NCBI GenBank assembly: GCA_038316435.1
Contig: JBBQAQ010000012.1
Coordinates: forward strand, 1 to 64,000
DNA from: JACJXF01 sp038316435
Lineage (GTDB): Bacteria > Bacteroidota > Bacteroidia > Bacteroidales > GCA-2748055
Direction: 5' to 3'
DNA length: 64,000 bases
The position numbers and the translations under genes are program-made. This document shows, one piece after another, positions 62,057 through 64,000 of this stretch; the first letter of the stretch is position 1, and every line of letters starts with the position of its first letter. A model generated the notes under the pieces. The model had not been told where the DNA came from, did no database searches, and saw only the letters and a list, made by a program, of their open reading frames with translations.

Positions 62057-63021
62057 GATTGTGCGTCGTAAATAATTCGTTTTACTACTTCTGTGAATGA
62101 AAGTCCGGCCATGGAACATGCAGCATAAAATCCTGCATCGGGCGATATACATGGATTTGCATTAATCTCTAAAACATAGGGTTTGTCGTTTTGATCAACT
62201 CTGAAATCAACTCTCACATATCCTTTAAGATTGAAAATTTTCCAGCATTTCAGAGCCATTTCTTTCAATTCCGATTGCAATCCTACAGATGTTTCTGATA
62301 AATCAAAACTTCTCACCGTATTGTGATATTCAAATGTATCCTGGCTCCATTTTGCGGCGTAACCCACTATTTTAGGCTTGTTTGCAGGGAAATTCTGGAA
62401 TACTATTTCTGCAAGAGGCATCACTTGTGGTCCCTTTTCTCCCCCGAGAACAGAAATATTAAACTCTCTTCCATCGATAAACTCTTCCACAAAGAAGCCC
62501 TTACCCCATTTTTGCTTAAGCTGAGTGAATATTCCGGCATCATTGCCTTTGAAAACACTGCTGTCATTAATTCCAACTGATGCATCTTCCCATAAAGGTT
62601 TTGCAATATATGTTTTAGAGCGATTAAGATCGATTGCACCTGTGCTTTCGAACCATTCCGGAGTTCTTATATTCTCGTGAACCAGCAATTGTTTGGTTAA
62701 TATTTTGTTGGACGTAAGGAACATACCATCAAGCAAGCATCCGGTGTAAGGAATATGCAAACTTCCAAGTAATGCAGGTGCGAGGAATATCAGGTCGCCG
62801 CGTTGGTCGATTGTTTCGACAAGGTTGAAAACCAGATCGGGCGAGTGTTTAAGAATATTTTGTTTGGCTTTTTCAAGGTTCATATCCATAAATTCGCGGA
62901 CAGAAACGTACCCGAGTTCTGAAAGTGCAGTCTCAACTTCAGATGCCTGAGCAAGAACGTCAAGTTCATCTTCCGTAGGTATTTCTCCTATTTTGTTTAT
63001 AAGGATGACTGCCTTTTTCAT
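62053..63021 (-). CDS. D-Ala-D-Ala-ligase-like ATP-grasp enzyme (second of pair)
   Basis: 322 residues from the ATG before KKAVILINKIGE; a TTG 27 bases upstream is rejected. The N-domain has DLVFNLVETIDQRGDL and IPYTGCLLDGMFLTSNKILTK, matching D-alanine-D-alanine ligase-like proteins. The central ATP-grasp lysine is in TYIAKPLWEDASVGI, FFVEEFIDGREFNISVLG is the hinge and VRVDFRVDQNDKPYVLEINANPCI carries the Mg-binding Asp/Glu/Asn, shown in separate phrases in the protein. It ligates a carboxylate to an amine through an acyl-phosphate. It is unlikely to be the housekeeping Ddl, because two paralogues are side by side. Confidence 0.85.
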   Translation of the reverse strand: MKKAVILINKIGEIPTEDELDVLAQASEVETALSELGYVSVREFMDMNLEKAKQNILKHSPDLVFNLVETIDQRGDLIFLAPALLGSLHIPYTGCLLDGMFLTSNKILTKQLLVHENIRTPEWFESTGAIDLNRSKTYIAKPLWEDASVGINDSSVFKGNDAGIFTQLKQKWGKGFFVEEFIDGREFNISVLGGEKGPQVMPLAEIVFQNFPANKPKIVGYAAKWSQDTFEYHNTVRSFDLSETSVGLQSELKEMALKCWKIFNLKGYVRVDFRVDQNDKPYVLEINANPCISPDAGFYAACSMAGLSFTEVVKRIIYDAQS

Positions 63022-63068
63022 TTTAAATATATCAGATTCACTCGGCAAATAAGTTGTGTAGAACGGCC

Positions 63069-64000
63069 TTATGGTTTCTTAATCTTCTTAACTGCCGAAT
63101 CCATAATCATTTGCATTAACTCTGGATACGTGATTCCATTCTTTGTACTGAGGATAGGCAGATCGGAGTGTTCAGGATGTATTCCTGCAAGTGGATTTAC
63201 TTCAATGAAATTAGGAATTCCTTCGCTGTTGTGACGCACATCAACTCTGCCGCCATCTTCGCAACCCAATGCTCTCCATGCATCGAGAGAAACTTTTTCA
63301 CAGGCTTTAGCAATTTCGCCTTTTACAAGAACGTACTCAACTAGTTCCTCGCATTCTTCCTTATTTACGTAGGAGTATACATTTTTCTCAGCTTTTTCAT
63401 TGAGTATAATTTCCATTACACCAACGGAACGAGCTTCTTCGCCGGTGCCAACGATTCCAACAGTAAATTCTCTCCCGCTAAGATAGGTTTCAACAAGAAC
63501 AGGTTGCTTAAATTGTTTAAGAAGGTATTTACATCTTTCTTTTAATTGCTCGGGATTCTCGATAACCGAATGTGTGTCGATTCCTTTGCCTGTGCCCTCA
63601 GCCAGAGGTTTAGCAAACAAAGGGTAAGGCAATTTAACTTCGAAAATATCTTCAGCAGTGTGTACTACGTGAAATGCGGGTGTAGGAACTCCTGCATCCC
63701 TGACCACGCTTTTTGTCATGGCTTTATGCAGTGTGAGAGCCAATACCAGCGGACCAGAAAATACATAAGGCGTATTATAGGCGTCGAGAAGTGCGGGAAC
63801 CTGAGCTTCGCGCCCAATTCCGTACAATCCCTCGCAGATATTAAAAACGATATCCCATTTTTTTCCGAAAACGAGTTCTTTGGCCAGTTGTTTTATATTA
63901 CCGATTCTTTCAGTTTCATATCCCAGTTGATTCAGAGTTGATTCAATAGCTGCAACGGTTTCCTCACGGTCGAATTCAGCAGTTTCCTCCTCTGTATAAC
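63069..64000 (-). CDS. D-Ala-D-Ala-ligase-like ATP-grasp enzyme (first of pair, start outside window)
   Basis: About 310 residues are visible, and the 5' end runs off the right edge: the frame is open from 64000 through ETERIGNIKQLAKELVFGKK and WDIVFNICEGLYGIGREAQV. The methionine-like codon at 63827 is internal. ATP-grasp marks: FSGPLVLALTLHKAMTK, LFAKPLAEGTGKGID, VLVETYLSGREFTVGIVG and GRVDVRHNSEGIPNFIEVNP. It stops 47 bases before the second ATP-grasp gene. The pair is paralogous but clearly diverged, so they probably act on different substrates or sequentially. Confidence 0.87.
   Translation of the reverse strand, partial: YTEEETAEFDREETVAAIESTLNQLGYETERIGNIKQLAKELVFGKKWDIVFNICEGLYGIGREAQVPALLDAYNTPYVFSGPLVLALTLHKAMTKSVVRDAGVPTPAFHVVHTAEDIFEVKLPYPLFAKPLAEGTGKGIDTHSVIENPEQLKERCKYLLKQFKQPVLVETYLSGREFTVGIVGTGEEARSVGVMEIILNEKAEKNVYSYVNKEECEELVEYVLVKGEIAKACEKVSLDAWRALGCEDGGRVDVRHNSEGIPNFIEVNPLAGIHPEHSDLPILSTKNGITYPELMQMIMDSAVKKIKKP

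Noticed and set aside
62053..64000. Either ATP-grasp gene being the housekeeping D-Ala-D-Ala ligase
   Set aside because: Two diverged copies sit together with a GNAT and no cell-wall genes; a peptidoglycan role is not supported by context.

Overview
The window is a stretch of chromosome from a Bacteroidota bacterium, probably class Bacteroidia. I infer this from TonB-dependent receptors with CarboxypepD_reg-like N-termini, type IX secretion C-terminal sorting domains, FISUMP and BACON domains, many short S-C lipoboxes, AT-rich DNA and a TAnnTTTG-type promoter element. I saw no rRNA or tRNA gene, CRISPR array, or intact insertion sequence. I cannot name a genus.

Layout. 1-7.5 kb is a signalling block on the minus strand: a truncated MEDS-like protein, a PocR/seven-PAS histidine kinase, a receiver translationally coupled to it, a two-receiver hybrid kinase, and the start of another PAS protein. 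7.7-12.8 kb looks like a metal-uptake locus: a small His/Cys-containing exported protein with a TonB receptor on the plus strand, and a second TonB receptor downstream of nikR on the minus strand, with palindromes at both minus-strand starts. 13.1-17.6 kb is a 1494-residue secreted CotH protein. 17.9-24 kb holds a hybrid kinase, a TPR protein, a chimeric pseudogene, a FISUMP lipoprotein and a methyltransferase. 24-27.3 kb pairs a decaheme-type c-cytochrome lipoprotein with a two-domain rhodanese lipoprotein, divergent from a Crp/Fnr regulator. 27.6-31.2 kb has a methyltransferase, a decayed T9SS protein and an acyl-CoA dehydrogenase. 31.4-37 kb is a complete RND efflux operon. 37-43 kb carries a toxin-antitoxin relic, two coupled paralogous amino-acid permeases, a metallo-beta-lactamase-fold protein, an XRE regulator, and three consecutive gene relics. 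43.2-60.3 kb is mostly housekeeping: two FAD oxidoreductases, a porin-like barrel, tcdA, split lysO, arginine deiminase, sucC, a TrmH methylase, a TPR lipoprotein, a deoxynucleoside kinase, prolyl oligopeptidase, pnp and rpsO.

The most interesting part is 60.5-64 kb. Two small peptides with double-glycine leaders lie in tandem (one of 55 residues, easily missed), behind a small three-helix membrane protein that could be an immunity factor, and before a perfect 28-bp palindromic terminator. Upstream on the same strand are a GNAT acetyltransferase and two D-Ala-D-Ala-ligase-like ATP-grasp enzymes. The peptides look like an undescribed bacteriocin-type or secreted-peptide system. Whether the ATP-grasp/GNAT genes belong to it is unknown.

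A second theme is gene decay: at least six relics, several broken by one in-frame stop, lie beside palindromic repeats typical of Bacteroidota intergenic DNA.
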